Counted from the stretch's first letter, positions 12,701 to 24,520 are shown. The stretch is DNA of 64,000 nt from Paragorgia papillata (GCA_035771165.1 JAWNZC010000346.1:525001-589000); one strand, 5' to 3'. Program-made: numbers and translations. Notes: generated by a model not told the origin, from the letters alone.

Positions 12701-13896
12701 AATGTAATTGTAATGTGTAATGTAATGTGTAATGTAATGTAATGTGTAATGTAATGTGTAATGTAATGTGTAAATGTAATGTGTAAATGTAAATGCAATG
12801 CGTAATGTAAATGTAATGCAACGCAATGTAATGTGTAATGTAACGCAATGTGTAACGCAACGTAATGTAATGTAATGTAAATGTTACACGAACACTTCAC
12901 TGAACGGACGTGAAGTCAAATCATTCAACATCTAATTGTCCTTATAATTATAGTCGTAAATCTATAATATCACTTACGTTCAGAACAAAGCCGCTCCTTC
13001 AGGGCACTAGGTTCTAGAAAATACAAAAATAAAGGTAATGCGACGTAAATGCGACGTCGAGTTAAATGAGTTAATGGTTTTTACTTGGACCCATGCAGCC
13101 TGAAAACAATTTCTTGAAAACATGGTGGCGAATTGTCACAGATTAATCGAGTTAAACGTCGCAGTTTCGTCGAATAAAATTCAAACAATTAAATTCGTCT
13201 ATGCGACGTTTAGCGCAGGCCTAAGAAACAGCTATAGTGACTAATCCTATAGGCTATAAGAAGTTATACAGCCAAATTATAAGACTATCTGAAAGCGGGA
13301 AATTAGGTCTAAGTTTACCATATATAAACTGTAGTTGCAGTTCTACCTCTATGACTGGCTTTTACTACCGGCAGTGTATATATATATATATTTCTAAAAT
13401 TCATTAATAATTCATGAGGAAAACACAAAGAAAAATCATGAGCGTATCGGATCTATATATGTGATATAGACTCGCTCTAAGTTTCTCGCTGGTTTTTAAC
13501 GGCTGAGATAAGCTTAATTTTCAAAATTACTACGCCAATGAACGTATGAAGTGATTCTTTTTAGAAGCCATTTAAAAACCTTGCAGTACGGGCTTTATCG
13601 GCTCTAAAACACTCGGCTATCGCCTCGTGTTTTATATCCGATAAAGCCCTCCTGCGCGGTTTATAAATATTACTTATATATATATATATAAGTGAGTTAT
13701 GGTTCACGAAATGTTAGAGAGTGCTCAATACCATATATAGATAGAGCAAAATACAAAGTATAAAGTATAGTTTTACCTTAAAGTCTTCGCTACCAGAGGT
13801 TTCACCCTAAACGGGATCATCGAGTCGCCTGATGATCCCGTTTAGGGTGAAACCTCTGGTAGCGGAGACTTTAAGGTAAAACTATACTTTATACTT

Positions 13897-13938
<42 letters not shown>

Positions 13939-16900
13939 CACAACTAGTTATTAACCGAGCGTAACACTGTAGGAAAAAAGTTGTTCTTAAAAGGATATGT
14001 TCGACAAAAAGGTACAGTAAAATTAGTACTATTACGTAATGTTCTAGTAATAGTAGTGCCTCTCTGTTCATATATATATATATATAAATAAACGAGCACG
14101 TGTGATTTTGTTCACGGAATGTCGGAAAGTGCTCAATACCATGAAGGTAGAGCGAATATAATGTAGTTTAAGTGTGACGCAGTATTAAAATATAACGCCT
14201 ATATATAGATATAGATATATTCTATAGAGGGTTTCCAAATTCTCTCCGAGGGTTTCCATTAAAAGCAAGCGCGTGCAACATATATACATATCAACAAGGC
14301 TATTTTTGGTATATACCAGTATTAAAATATAACGCCTATTGACTGACACTAATATATAGTATGGTGTATATATATATACTTATGCCTGATCAAAAACACG
14401 CAAAAAGAAAACTTGACCCTTCGAACGGATCCGTGGCTACACACAGTCAATTCCAGGATACTGACGGAATTAAATAACCAGAATGGTGAACCGTAAGGAA
14501 CAGAACTTTCCCGTCAGCGTGCTTGTATATATAATATAGTTCTCAAAGGCCTCATTGATCATGGGATATAAGTAATATTAACAATACAACCGAGATATAA
14601 CAGCCACAGAAATCGGTATCATACCTTGATGGGAGATCTATGCACCACTCCCTTCTGCCAATACGATCTCACCGGCATGTTCAAATGACAGACTTCTATT
14701 TTATACGTGTGCACAACAAAAAGTCATCAAGAGGATAATGTATAGTCTCAGCTGTAGCTGTGTTTCGTTTAAAGTATAGCACGAGCGCCTTTGGCCGGAA
14801 GTGTGGGGAGAGGGAAATCCCATACATGCGGTATCCGGATCGAAACCGGACATAAAGCAACCTCTTTCGAAATTGCACGAAAATATAGGAGTCGCTGGGC
14901 GGATTTTAAAAATTTCACGAAATAACCGTAAAATACAAAGTATTGCGAAGTTTCTAACTTGCTCAACTCGTCTACCGTTCGTTGGCCGGGTTTTGTTGTG
15001 TCACGTTTCTTGGCTCACGAGCACTTCCATTTCCGTTTCGAAACCAATATTAATATTTTTAAAAAACGTAAGGAATTTGTTTTGGATGACAACCAGAACT
15101 CTTGTTATTAAACATTTTAGTCTGACCCTACTCTGGCTTAGAGACACAGTCTTACTAGCACGCAAACTTGAAAAAAATCGTGAACAAATTGAAAGTCAAT
15201 ATGATTAAAATTATGGTGGATACCACACACTTCAAAACTTGGACTAAATATGTTTCTTGAAAGGTAAATGATAGTCCAGCAAATAACTTTACGGAAAACC
15301 ATAACGAATACATATTTCAAAAAACTTTTAATACTGACGTTTCGTTACTATAACCTATATGGTTGAGAGTGATTAAATTATTTACAGAGATTGATATTAA
15401 TATTTACTGGTAAAAATACTTATAAAAATAATTACTGGTCATGAAGAAGTGAGGAATTAGAATTGAGGCCTGGACCTCTCCCTGTGCTGAATAAAATCGT
15501 CTGGCGTTAGCCAGAATAAAATACTAAAGACTCGTTGTCAGGCTTCAAAGTGTTAAAGTGATAGGGCCTCTCCCTGTGCTGAATAAAATCGTCTGGCGTT
15601 AGCCAGAATAAAATACTAAAGACTCGTCGTCAGGCTTCAAAGTGTTAAAGAGATAGGTTTTAACACTTTGAAGATTCTGAGATTTGTAGCAGCAGTGACG
15701 ACAATGTTGCAATTGACATTTTGACAGATGACGAACAAGTAAATTCAACCCAATTTGGGAGTTGCAATTCTTTCTTCAGAATAAGAGGGAATTGATTGGT
15801 CTGCATGCTATTATAAGTGGAACTTTATGATCGATTATTATTGTGCTATAATTGGAACTTTGAATATTGATTATGGCTTGTGCTTTTACCCCCACCTCAG
15901 AAGTGGTCCGATTGCCAGAAATTTGCGACATCCGATTGCGCAACACCCACTGGTGGCCAATATTATGACTGATCGAATTCACAACATTTGTATAGGATTT
16001 AATAGGGGAAGCGCGTGTTTTTTTGGAATAAATGAATAAATTGTCATGATTCTCAAAATGCGAAGCTGGAACCTTGTAAGGTTAATATTGAAGAACATTA
16101 TGGGATAAATCTTATCCTATATTTGCAAAATTTCGGTTGTCGTTCAGAAAATATATAAATGCTACTGGTTCTCTATGGATTACACTGTGTCAGTAAGAAT
16201 AAAACACCTAGTTGCATATTTAAAACCGCTCGTGAAAGAGCTACATAGACAAAGTCAAACATGTGAAGCTCAATCGTGGTAGTAGAAGGTCTGAGGATTC
16301 CTGATAAACTAATAGCGTAACGTTTTAATATACTTTCGCCTGTCGTTGACATTGTTGTGTTTTAGGAAGAAGGAAGATAAGCACAGAACTCCTGATCCAC
16401 CATCGAAACCGTCCTGTTTTAAAATTGCCATAACTCCGCGATATTCTGCAGTATCGCAACTCTTTTGGTATTGAATTGATGCTTGTTGTCTGCTTGTTTT
16501 AATTACCATGGTTTGAAGATCGACGCACGCATTATTGTAGACATATTTGCCGCTGAGTTATAGGTTTTGAACTACTTTTGGACCATCCTAATTAGGCCGA
16601 AAGCCAGACGAGGAGCAGCGGGATATCGGAATTTACCGGATCATATCCATTGAACTAAATCCTAATACTAATCCTAGAACTAAATACTAATCGTATCCAA
16701 TGATCGTATCACGTAAAACGCTGACAAAGACACGTATGTCTTGCAGACTCAAATGTCGCGTATTTCTGGCCATGGCGGCGGGCGGCGGCATTTTTTCAGT
16801 TACCCCACCATTTCTTCTTCGGTCCCCCACCCCAGCCATAAACAACGATTGGTCCCTAATTACTAAATATATAGCCTGAGGTTCATACTGAGGTCTTATT

Positions 16901-17644
16901 TACTGTATAGATTTACAGAAAACGCCACAGCATGGTACGTAAGAACATTATTAGTGACTCTAAGTTTGAAAGAAAATTAAGGATTACTTTTGTTGATATA
17001 GATTTTGAATTTCGACAGTGCAAATGTTCGATCATCAGTCATGGCCAACGGTATTATTAATCCGTTTCCAAACGAAAACGGAGACCTCGTATCGAAAACG
17101 TATGAAAAGTTTCCATCCACACTATCGTTTTCGAATCGTTTTCGCCGTTTAGTAAAACGCTGAAAAGATCTACAGGGGGTATGAATGAACAGTCCTAGGT
17201 GAATGAAACCAAGATAACATAATTGTGACATCGTCGTTTTCCAAAAGCTTCGTTTTTGCCGTCCACACTGGTGCAGAAAACAAGGGGCTCTGGAAGCTTT
17301 TCAAAGTTGTGGGTGTCCTGCGTCTCGCAGAACTAGTGCCATAAACAGGGCCACGCTCTTCAGAGAATATAATAGATAACTAATAACTATATATACATAA
17401 CATACAAGATAACATCACAAGTTCACAACAACTTCAAGAACTTTTAAAAAAAGTCTTATAAAAAAAAAGGATTATGTATAAAAAAACGAAAAGATGTACT
17501 TCGCGTCAACATTCAACAACACCAATTATCAATTTGTTTAAAATTTGCTAAAATATTGTGGGTGTCCTTCTTATGTAGGACACCCACAGTCCAGAAAGTG
17601 CGAGTGTCCGGACACCCGCTGCTTCCAGAGCCCCTATTTAGTCT

Positions 17645-17721
<77 letters not shown>

Positions 17722-20700
17722 AGAAAGAAAGAAAGAAAGAAAGAAAAAAAAAAGAAAGAAAGAAAGAAAGGGAGGAACGAATGGACGGACGGACGAACAA
17801 ACGAAAGAATGACCGAAAGGACGGGAGGAAGGAAGGAAGGAAGGAAGGAAGGAAGGAAGGAAGGAAGGAAGGAAGGAAGGAAGGAAGGAAGGAGGGAAGG
17901 AAGGAAGGAAGGAAGGAAGGAAGGAAGGAAGGAAGGAAGGAAGGAAGGAAGGAAAGAAAGAAAGAACGGAAGGACGGACGGACGGACGGACGGAAGGAAG
18001 GAAGGAAGGAAGGAAGGAAGGAAGGAAGGAAGGAAGGAAGGAAGGAAGGAAGGAAGGAAGGAAGGAAGGAAGGAAGGAAGGAAGGAAGGAAGGAAGGAAG
18101 GAAGGAAGGAAGGAAGGAAGGAAGGAAGGAGACGAGTGAACGTATTCCGAAGATTGTGATCCTTGAAACTCAAGATACGAGTTAACCACTTGACGAGTAA
18201 AATCGTCTGGCTTTGAAAGAAAGGTGAAACATTGCACTTTCATAACAGTTTCGTCTTGTATCAGATTATATCTTGAGTAAATATCCCTGCCCCTCGAGAT
18301 ATCTCGCCCCATGTGAACAGGCTCTATTATAATAAGAATGCCAATTAATTACTTTCAGCAGTATCACGGTTGTGTTTATTTAGCAGAACATAAACTCTTA
18401 TTAGATCGCAGACAATATAATAAGCCACGGTTTATCTTCCCCCGGAACAAACGGCGGTAATGTCTTTTTTATTAAAAAACACACACGACAGTTGCAAAAT
18501 ACACAGAAACTCTTAAAGTAATGTATACACCTTTGGCCCTGCATTAAAGTAAAACAAACGTTCAATTGCACTATAGAACTTTAGAATATTCATTAGCGCG
18601 AAACGACATTCAATAACGTTTTGGTCACATCAATAGCATTTATTACATATGCATGACAAATAGTCCTGTTCAAATCATTAACAAAATACCAATATCACTT
18701 ATACACATTCATTTACAACAAAGGCGTATTCATTAAAGATCATACGTACGATCAATTAAGTGCGTCAGAGAAGCAAAGAATGCAAACTACAAGTAATGCC
18801 AAAGGAGGTTCAGTGTCAGTATTAACTTATCGAACATGGCACATCATCACAGAAGGCAACGCATCAGTCAGGAAAATCGAGAACGTTTAGTGAGAGCCTT
18901 TGACGACCCCGAACAAGACTATGTATCTGTTGCCGATACCCTTGGCATCAACCGTTCGACAGCGAGGGGTATTGTTAGAAGATATATACAGGGTGAATAA
19001 AAAAAACCTGATGCCTTTCATATTCAAATTAGCCGCATAGCGGCTGTAATTTGACAGAAGTTCCCTAAATATCTCATGGGTATACGAAGCCGATATCAAA
19101 TAAGTGAACCCTAAATATCTCATGGGTATACGAAGCATATCAAATAAGTAAATATCAAATAAGTGAACCTTATTTGATATGCTTCGTATACCCATGAGAT
19201 ATTTAGGGTTCACTTATTTGATATCGGCTTCGTATACCCATGAGATATTTAGGGAACTTCTGTCAAATTACAGCCGCTATGCGGCTAATTTGAATATGAA
19301 AGGCATCAGTTTTTTTTTATTCACCCTGTAGAGGAAGGACGTATGAACGAAAGAGCTCGTGGCGGGCGAAACCTTGTCAAAGTTGATGAAGAAATGAGGC
19401 GATGTATTGCGGCTATACTCGACGAGAATCCCGTTTTAACTCTGCATGCGATAAACATAACGCTGCGAGAAAGGTTGCCTCAAAAGCCCCATGTTCATTC
19501 ACGAACAATTGGCAAAATTTTAGACGGTATGTTATACACCATTAAACTGGTTCGTCGATGCCCTGCTGAACGAAACAGACCAGATGTAATCCAGAAGCGT
19601 CGTCAGTATGCAGCCTGGTTTCTTGAAGAAGCTATTCGCAACCAGGTCGTATTTGTTGATGAATGCGGCTTCAATATATGGACGGCCAGAAGTCAAGGAA
19701 GAGCTCTACGAGGACAGAGAGCATATCGTCAGGTGGCTGGTCAAAAAGGAAACAACGTCACCATCACCCTTGCAGTTTTATCTACATTTGGGCTGGTACA
19801 TCATGCACTCTATGCACATCGGGGGCACAACTTCTCCCAGGTTTCAAGCGTTCCTACAAGAGTGTGCAGAACATTTGCCTGAAAATGAAACGATCATTAT
19901 TTTCGATGGTGCACCACCTCATCGCCCGGCACAAACTCCCGCAGAACATATTGAACTGCGAATTCTTCCACCGTATTCTCCATTTTTAAATATAGTCGAA
20001 AATGCCATAAGTGCGTTAAAAGCTGCTATAAAGCGATATTTCACGACCCATCGTTCAACAGCAGATGAATGACAGGCTACGAGCACAACAAGACCACATT
20101 CCGTTGGGCGAATATAGGAAAAGAGTTTTGTTGGCTGCCGCCGAAAGAAACATCGCTACCATAACCGTACCGAAGTGTAATGCGTGGTTCAGGCACATGC
20201 AAACCTATCTGCCCCGTTGCCTTAACGGCGAGTTTGTAGAAGGCTAATTTAAGACTCTAGGACTTTTCTCGCATTTCTGAATGAAAGTGTTTTCATGAAT
20301 GTAATGTAGTTCATCTGTTGTGTATTGATCGTACGTATCATCTTTAATGAATACGCCTTTGTTGTAAATGAATTGTGTATAAGTGCTATTGGTATTTTGT
20401 TAATGGATTTGAACAGGACTATTTGTCATGCATATGTAATAAATGCTATTGATGTGACCAAAACGTTATTGAATGTCGTTTCGCGCTAATGAATATTCTA
20501 ACGTTCTATTGTTATTTTAAAGAGTGCAATTGAACGTTTGTTTTACTTTAATGCAGGGCCAAAGGTGTACTAGAGAAACCCGACTCGAAACGTCAGTATT
20601 TCGTTGTCTAAAATTTCAAAGTTCACCATCTTGGAGATTTTCTATATATGTCAAATAACTCACTGCCTATGCAGATACTGTTGTATTACTCGACGTCGTG

Positions 20701-22554
20701 GAGAACACGATTCACTTTGATGAATGGCTTTGGCTTGAAACGTCAGTATTTCGTTCTCTAAAATTTGAATATTTCTGTAGGCTATAATTCATGCAATTCA
20801 CATGCTAGTGATGCTACAAATAAGTGAAATAACTAGGTTTATATGAACATTACCTTTTGGTTGCTGCGCAATTCACCAACAATATATCACTAACGACCTG
20901 CCTTTCATAACTTTGTTTCTGAATTTGGAATGATGTTCCTCAGAAGCGCGCCGCTTGCTTTTGCTCTATATTCGTCGAATTGGAGGCTCCCGAACCTAAA
21001 TTAGCGCATGCGCAATTGTTTATTTTAAGCTCTGAATTGGTTAATAATCAAGAAATAATCAGAATTCTTAAGCAGGGTTTATCAAGATAAGTCTTCTTAA
21101 TCCAAGCACGGCATTATAAAATCGCGTATAAACGGTGGTCTGCATGTTGGTAAAGGCAGAAGATTTAGTTTGATATTGTTTAGAAGCGAACAATTAAGAC
21201 AATTTTTTTCATTCAGTAAAAATGTTTAGGCAAGTGGCGCTTGCCTATACGCTTACATGACCGCACGCCACTTCTCTAAAATCTTTACAGTCCACCTTTC
21301 AAATTTTCTATACATCCTAACGCACTGTCTATATATGTTACTTTACATTATATAATCTACTCTGACGAGTGATGAACGGCTTTGGCTTAATTGAAAAATA
21401 AAATCTTGACAGAAACAACTGATTTGTTATCTAATAATTAAATCTTGGCACTTCACCAGCTTTAAGATTTTCTATTCATAATTAACACACTGGCTAGGCA
21501 ACCCTTCATATTTGTATATGTATAGTATATATATATAGTTATACCCTTTGCAAAATAAACATTTGTGTTACCTATCATATAGTAGAAGTCAAATAATCAT
21601 TGAACTGTTAGAATTTATATTATTAGTTCAGTAAGTGGTACGTTAATCATGCAATTTGAACGAACTATTGAAAAATACACGCAAGCGATTACTGGAATAT
21701 GATCAGCTATAGGTATTCGATTTCGAATTTTAGGTCATGGTCGTCATATATACTATGGGTAATTAAATCACCGTGCGTGTGAAAGTGTGTAAAATAATAT
21801 TTGATAATCGAAAAATTATATATGGATATGTAAACAAGGCGACATATATATGCTAAGCAAGCACACCAGAAGTACATACTCTGACTGTCATCACAATTTC
21901 TAGCCTGCGAATACAGCCGCCTCACATCGGGCGATTTCGGTTTTTGAGAGGACAACATGATATTCAAAAGAACAGAAAAGGAAATAAAATAAACCACTAT
22001 ACGCAGTGGGCGTTCCCTATACAGCCAGTACACTGTACAATTTGAAATCTCACGACAAACTAACACAAAGATGAGTCACTCGCATGACTATATAGAGCTT
22101 TCACAAGAGCTCTCTCTCTCTCTCTCTTTCACTCTCTCACACTCTCTCTATCACACTCTCTCCCACAGCTTCCCCGTTCTCTTACATATAGATCTAAAAC
22201 ACTACAACAACTCTATCCAAACAACAAGATTGTGACCCCAACGACATAAAAACTGAAAAACTTACGGCTGCTCGCATTTAAGCCCGTCAACGTTTCATAG
22301 AGAGCCGCGTTCTCGACCAGGATAACTTCGAGGAACCGTTTGTAAGCTTCAGGACCTTTCTTGACGAGAAAGTCCACCAGTTTTCCAGCTTTCCCATCGC
22401 TCGTCTTCTCGGCACGTATAAGTTCGCAGTCTTCTTGGTCGAACACATGACTGGAACGGAGATGATTCAACATCAAGGCTCGCTCGCAGTTTAAGCTCTT
22501 GACAATCTCGACGCGTTTCGTTTCCAGAATCTCTCGATGATCCTCGTCGGCCAT
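9705..22554 (-). CDS. CARD9-like CARD-coiled-coil adaptor, gene B (complete, spliced)
   Basis: Coding exons in transcript order: 22554-22266 (CARD), 13013-12978 (probable 36-nt micro-exon), 12256-11550 and 11006-10644 (coiled coil), 10322-9705 (C-terminal tail, TAA stop). All junctions are GT/AG and keep frame, giving about 670 residues (658 without the micro-exon). The start ATG has a good context, ACACCATGG. CARD covers residues 1-96; roughly 110-460 is heptad-rich coiled coil with the QSLKL and HDCEIFKKQRD patterns of CARD9/CARD11. The tail is Ser/Pro/Glu-rich and ends RRSHSDVN with no PDZ-SH3-GUK module, as in CARD9. Known role: CARD filaments recruit BCL10 and paracaspase downstream of pattern or antigen receptors. 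The CARD exon matches gene A in sequence and splice phase. The 9.3-kb intron after the CARD exon may hide further small exons. Confidence 0.8.
10450..10619. repeat. Partial AGGCCTGGCC-family MITE in the last CARD9-like intron
   Basis: The right half matches 3151-3366, including GTTGAAAGCGTTTGGCCAGG; the left half is degraded. It lies between coding exons 10322 and 10644 and its end is about 25 bp from the donor of the upstream exon. Confidence 0.65.
11065..11536. repeat. Pentanucleotide arrays (TGTAG)n, (TGCAG)n and GTGTGGTGGAAT minisatellite
   Basis: It fills most of the CARD9-like intron 11007-11549. It opens with an irregular GTGTGGTG region, then TGTAG repeats from about 11351, then TGCAG repeats to about 11530, ending about 20 bp from the splice donor at 11550. 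The two pentamers differ by one T/C transition. All long open frames here are repeat artefacts. Confidence 0.95.
12374..12890. repeat. Pentanucleotide array (TAATG/TGATG/CAATG)n
   Basis: Pentamers derived from ATGTA with single transitions grade into 11-12 bp units containing GTGTAATGTA and AATGTAA. The array occupies the intron between coiled-coil exon 12256 and micro-exon 12978. Several overlapping open frames here are artefacts. Confidence 0.95.
12978..13013 (-). CDS. Probable 36-nt micro-exon of the CARD9-like gene
   Basis: A 36-nt segment lies between a polypyrimidine acceptor (TTTTCTAG) and a consensus donor (GTAAGTG). Its length is a multiple of three, and in the incoming phase 1 it is fully open, adding a short charged linker (PSALKERLCSE) between CARD and coiled coil. 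It has no independent homology that I recognise, so use in the mRNA is inferred. It could be skipped without changing frame. Confidence 0.5.
13395..13680. repeat. Dispersed repeat, copy 2 of 3
   Basis: Relative of 350-640: it shares TTACTACGCCAATGAA, CACTCGGCTATCGCCTCGTG and TATCCGATAAAGC. Located in the large CARD9-like intron. Confidence 0.55.
13751..13901. repeat. Near-perfect 71-bp-arm hairpin beside an AT array
   Basis: The left arm ATACAAAGTATAAAGTATAG...GGGATCATC and the right arm GATGATCCC...CTATACTTTATACTTTGTAT are almost identical inverses around a 9-base loop. They are followed at once by a (TA)n run to about 13934. The foldback lies in an intron, so the pre-mRNA would form a long hairpin. 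Confidence 0.85.
13935..15460. other. Intron sequence, no exon supported
   Basis: AT-rich intron with short TATA microsatellites. A 135-codon plus-strand open frame at 14801-15208 has no recognisable domain and no splice or regulatory support. I do not call a gene. Confidence 0.35.
15464..15660. repeat. Two tandem copies of a roughly 100-bp satellite-like unit
   Basis: Each unit reads CCTCTCCCTGTGCTGAATAA, then ATCGTCTGGCGTTAGCCAGA, then ACTAAAGACTCG, then CTTCAAAGTGTTAAAG. The same unit is duplicated in tandem at 61023-61240 in BTAF1. Its core is the inverse of the CTAACGCCAGACGAT word in the 31600 and 40950-41345 satellites. Confidence 0.85.
15661..17041. other. Intron sequence, nothing recognised apart from a MITE end
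   Basis: No exon could be supported. About 16755-16860 matches the right end of the 2618-2998 element. Confidence 0.35.
17042..17275. repeat. Degenerate relative of the 7306-8262 element ends
   Basis: TAATCCGTTTCCAAACGAAA followed by ACGGAGACC, and further along a GTCCACACTGGTGCAG block, match the left part of 7306-7460 (there GTGCACCAGTGTGG-like). No coding content. Confidence 0.5.
17645..18131. repeat. Tetranucleotide arrays (AAAG)n then (GAAG)n
   Basis: A long purine-strand microsatellite: AAAG to about 17770, a short ACGG-rich bridge, then GGAA units with ACGG interruptions near 17975. The polypyrimidine/polypurine tract lies in the large CARD9-like intron. The Ser-Phe-Leu-Pro and Lys-Glu-Arg open frames are artefacts. 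Confidence 0.95.
18836..20250 (+). pseudogene. DDE transposase (IS630/Tc1-mariner type), disrupted
   Basis: The N-terminal part from the ATG at 18836 has a helix-turn-helix pattern (VADTLGINRSTARGIVRRYI) for binding the element ends. After the nested insert 18989-19330 the frame resumes without loss (EEGRMNERARGG). The catalytic triad is visible: VFVDECGFNIW (first D), IIFDGAPPHRP (second D), and PPYSPFLNIVEN with E about 30 residues further. Two +1 frameshifts are needed, near 19830 and near 20065, to link the blocks; the last block ends FVEG at 20247. Known role: cut-and-paste transposition at TA sites. This copy cannot make a full enzyme as read. Confidence 0.88.
18989..19328. mobile_element. 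Mariner-type foldback MITE copy 2, nested in the transposase
   Basis: Same family as 4866-5201 (CAGGGTGAATAA ends, palindromic body), flanked by TA at 18987-18988 and 19329-19330. It interrupts codon context RRYI/EEGR of the host transposase. It inserted after the host element had arrived. Confidence 0.9.
20570..22265. other. Intron sequence 3' of the CARD exon, no exon supported
   Basis: Two copies of the word GAAACGTCAGTATTTCGTT lie near 20589 and 20740. A CT-rich microsatellite lies at about 22109-22160. An open stretch at 21875-21960 on the minus strand ends at a good donor but has no phase-compatible acceptor, so it is not called. Confidence 0.35.
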
Positions 22555-22906
22555 GGTGTTTGGGCCGTAATAACCTTGCTAAACTATCGTTCTGTACAGT
22601 CACACGAGGGACAGCTTATTGTTATGGTCAGGACGTGAAGTACTGCATGATCAGCATGGAACTGTAAACAGGAACCTGATGTCAGAAGAGAAAACGCGTG
22701 GGCACTGATAGGGGAGTGACCCTGCATGTGATGTGACACCGCCCGGCTCAAATACAAAGCCGGATTTCATAAATATTTCAAAAACACTCGAGAAATGTCA
22801 AACACTCTCCAGTAAGTCCACGTTTAATCATAGAGATCTAAAAAGAACACCGACCTCGATAATAAATGACATCGCTTAGCTCCAGTCTCTACCCAAGCAA
22901 GGGTTA

Positions 22907-23036
<130 letters not shown>

Positions 23037-23227
23037 CATACTGTAGAAGATGTTGTAAAAACTTTTGGCAGAGTGCTCGATGGGAATCCAGAGCATATTA
23101 TAGTATTGAGTCTTTGAACTTTAACTATATATATATATATATTGTTATGTAAACAACGAAACGTTACATTAAATTATATTTTAATATCCGTGTGTTCGAT
23201 GGCTTTTATCTGTGTTTTGTGCTGGGC

Positions 23228-23534
23228 ATTATAGTCAGTTTCAGCTTGCTTTTGAAATTCGTTTGTCAACATTCGTTGGAAGGTTGGGAACTTGGTACGG
23301 AAGTTCGTTGTGAAGTTCGTCGTGAAGTTCGAATTTAATAAGCTTTGAATTGAATTCCTTTGGTAAAATCACGGAGAAGAAGATTATTTGTTGTATAGAA
23401 TATAATAATAGATACTTCGACTTAAACTTGTATCTACCTCGCAAACGTAGTTCCGAACAGTGCAACGTAAGTTCGGAACGTTCATTTCAATTATACGTAT
23501 CGGATTTCAAAAGCAAGCTGAAACGGACTACAAT
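23228..23534. repeat. Foldback element with GTTTCAGCTTGCTTTTGAAA ends
   Basis: The left end TCAGCTTGCTTTTGAAATTC and the right end GATTTCAAAAGCAAGCTGAA are inverses. The interior has repeated GAAGTTCGT words. It is weakly similar in style to 670-1030. Non-coding. Confidence 0.6.
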
Positions 23535-24225
23535 ACTTATAATATTACGTTTTTCGCCTAGATTCGATCCCCGTCTGGAGTCCAAAAATATTGTTTGAGT
23601 GCTTGAACTTGACGAATGTGTACCACCATATGGTATGTTAATTAATTAACTAACAGGTTTCGAAAATCAAGCCCTATAAACAGCTGACGGGTTAGAAGAG
23701 CGGATATAATTAATAGATAACGTATAAATCGAAACTCGAAAGTCAATAAAATTATAACCACGCATGTTTCATTGTTTATATATATATTTTGTCACGATAG
23801 CATTTCATAATAAGCGGAGCGGGCATGCAGAACAGCACGAAGTGTTGGTCTTTTTTTAAAGCTAGCTACCCACTTTGAAGTTCCGTTTTTGACGACCTTA
23901 TCGTCCGAGTATCAGGGGGGCACTCTGTGAGAAGAAATAAAAGTAGCGTGCTGCGTAGGCAGTGTAGACACAACAATCGAAATATAGTAAGGTTTGATAT
24001 ACTGCCGAAACAGAGAACGTAGGAGTCTAACGTTTCGAGCGAAGGCCCTTCGTCAGAGAGAAACGTCACTATATTTCTTTGTCAGAAGGGTACGCTGTAC
24101 GTTGAACGGAAGACCAATCCGTAAAAAAACGTACCCGTCCGTGTGTCCGTGTGAACCGGACATGAAACAGTGAAATTCATGTAAAAGCTATTCGTTTCAT
24201 TAATTTACAATTAAAATGGAAATAC

Positions 24226-24520
24226 CTTCCCACTTCTTCTTCTGTAGTTCGTTGTGTGTTACTGTATTTCTGTAGCTGCTACCGAAGCCTGAGAAATTTT
24301 TTTGTTGAAAGTACATAAATAGTATAATTTAGCTTTAAATGGCATTTAATCATAACACAATGGATGTTTATCCCAAATCGATACCAACAGATGAATATAC
24401 ATCAAGAATTGGCGACTTATCAGTTATCATCGCTAGACTTTCCTCGCGCTTCGAATTCGGTAGCGGCTACAGAAATACAGTTATACACAACCAACTACAG
24501 AAGCGGAAGTGGGAAGATAG
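24226..24520. repeat. Foldback element with inverted arms
   Basis: CTTCCCACTTCTTCTTCTGT with GTTGTGTGTTACTGTATTTC on the left mirrors the right arm around 24437-24520 (GAAATACAGTTATACACAAC, then GAAGCGGAAGTGGGAAG). Short open frames in the right arm are side effects. Confidence 0.6.

Larger units (their letters stand above)
18528..20567 (+). mobile_element. Tc1/mariner-superfamily DNA transposon with long inverted ends (degenerate)
   Basis: The element is 2040 bp and begins CACCTTTGGCCCTGC. Inverted repeats of about 225-240 bp (18528-18752 and 20326-20567) are flanked by TA on both sides (18526-18527 and 20568-20569). It encloses one transposase reading frame (18836-20247), broken by a nested MITE and two apparent frameshifts, so it is not autonomous. 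It lies in the long CARD9-like intron, on the opposite strand to the gene. Confidence 0.9.

Noticed and set aside
14801..15208. 135-codon plus-strand open frame
   Set aside because: No domain, no homology I recognise and no splice or promoter support. It lies in an intron of repeats, so it is probably chance.
17556..18312. Long Lys/Glu/Arg/Gly- and Ser/Phe/Leu/Pro-rich open frames
   Set aside because: They are translations of AAAG/GAAG tetranucleotide repeats in all frames.
21875..21960. Candidate extra CARD9-like exon ending at a GTATGT donor
   Set aside because: No acceptor upstream gives the phase 1 entry required, and the encoded peptide has no coiled-coil or family character.
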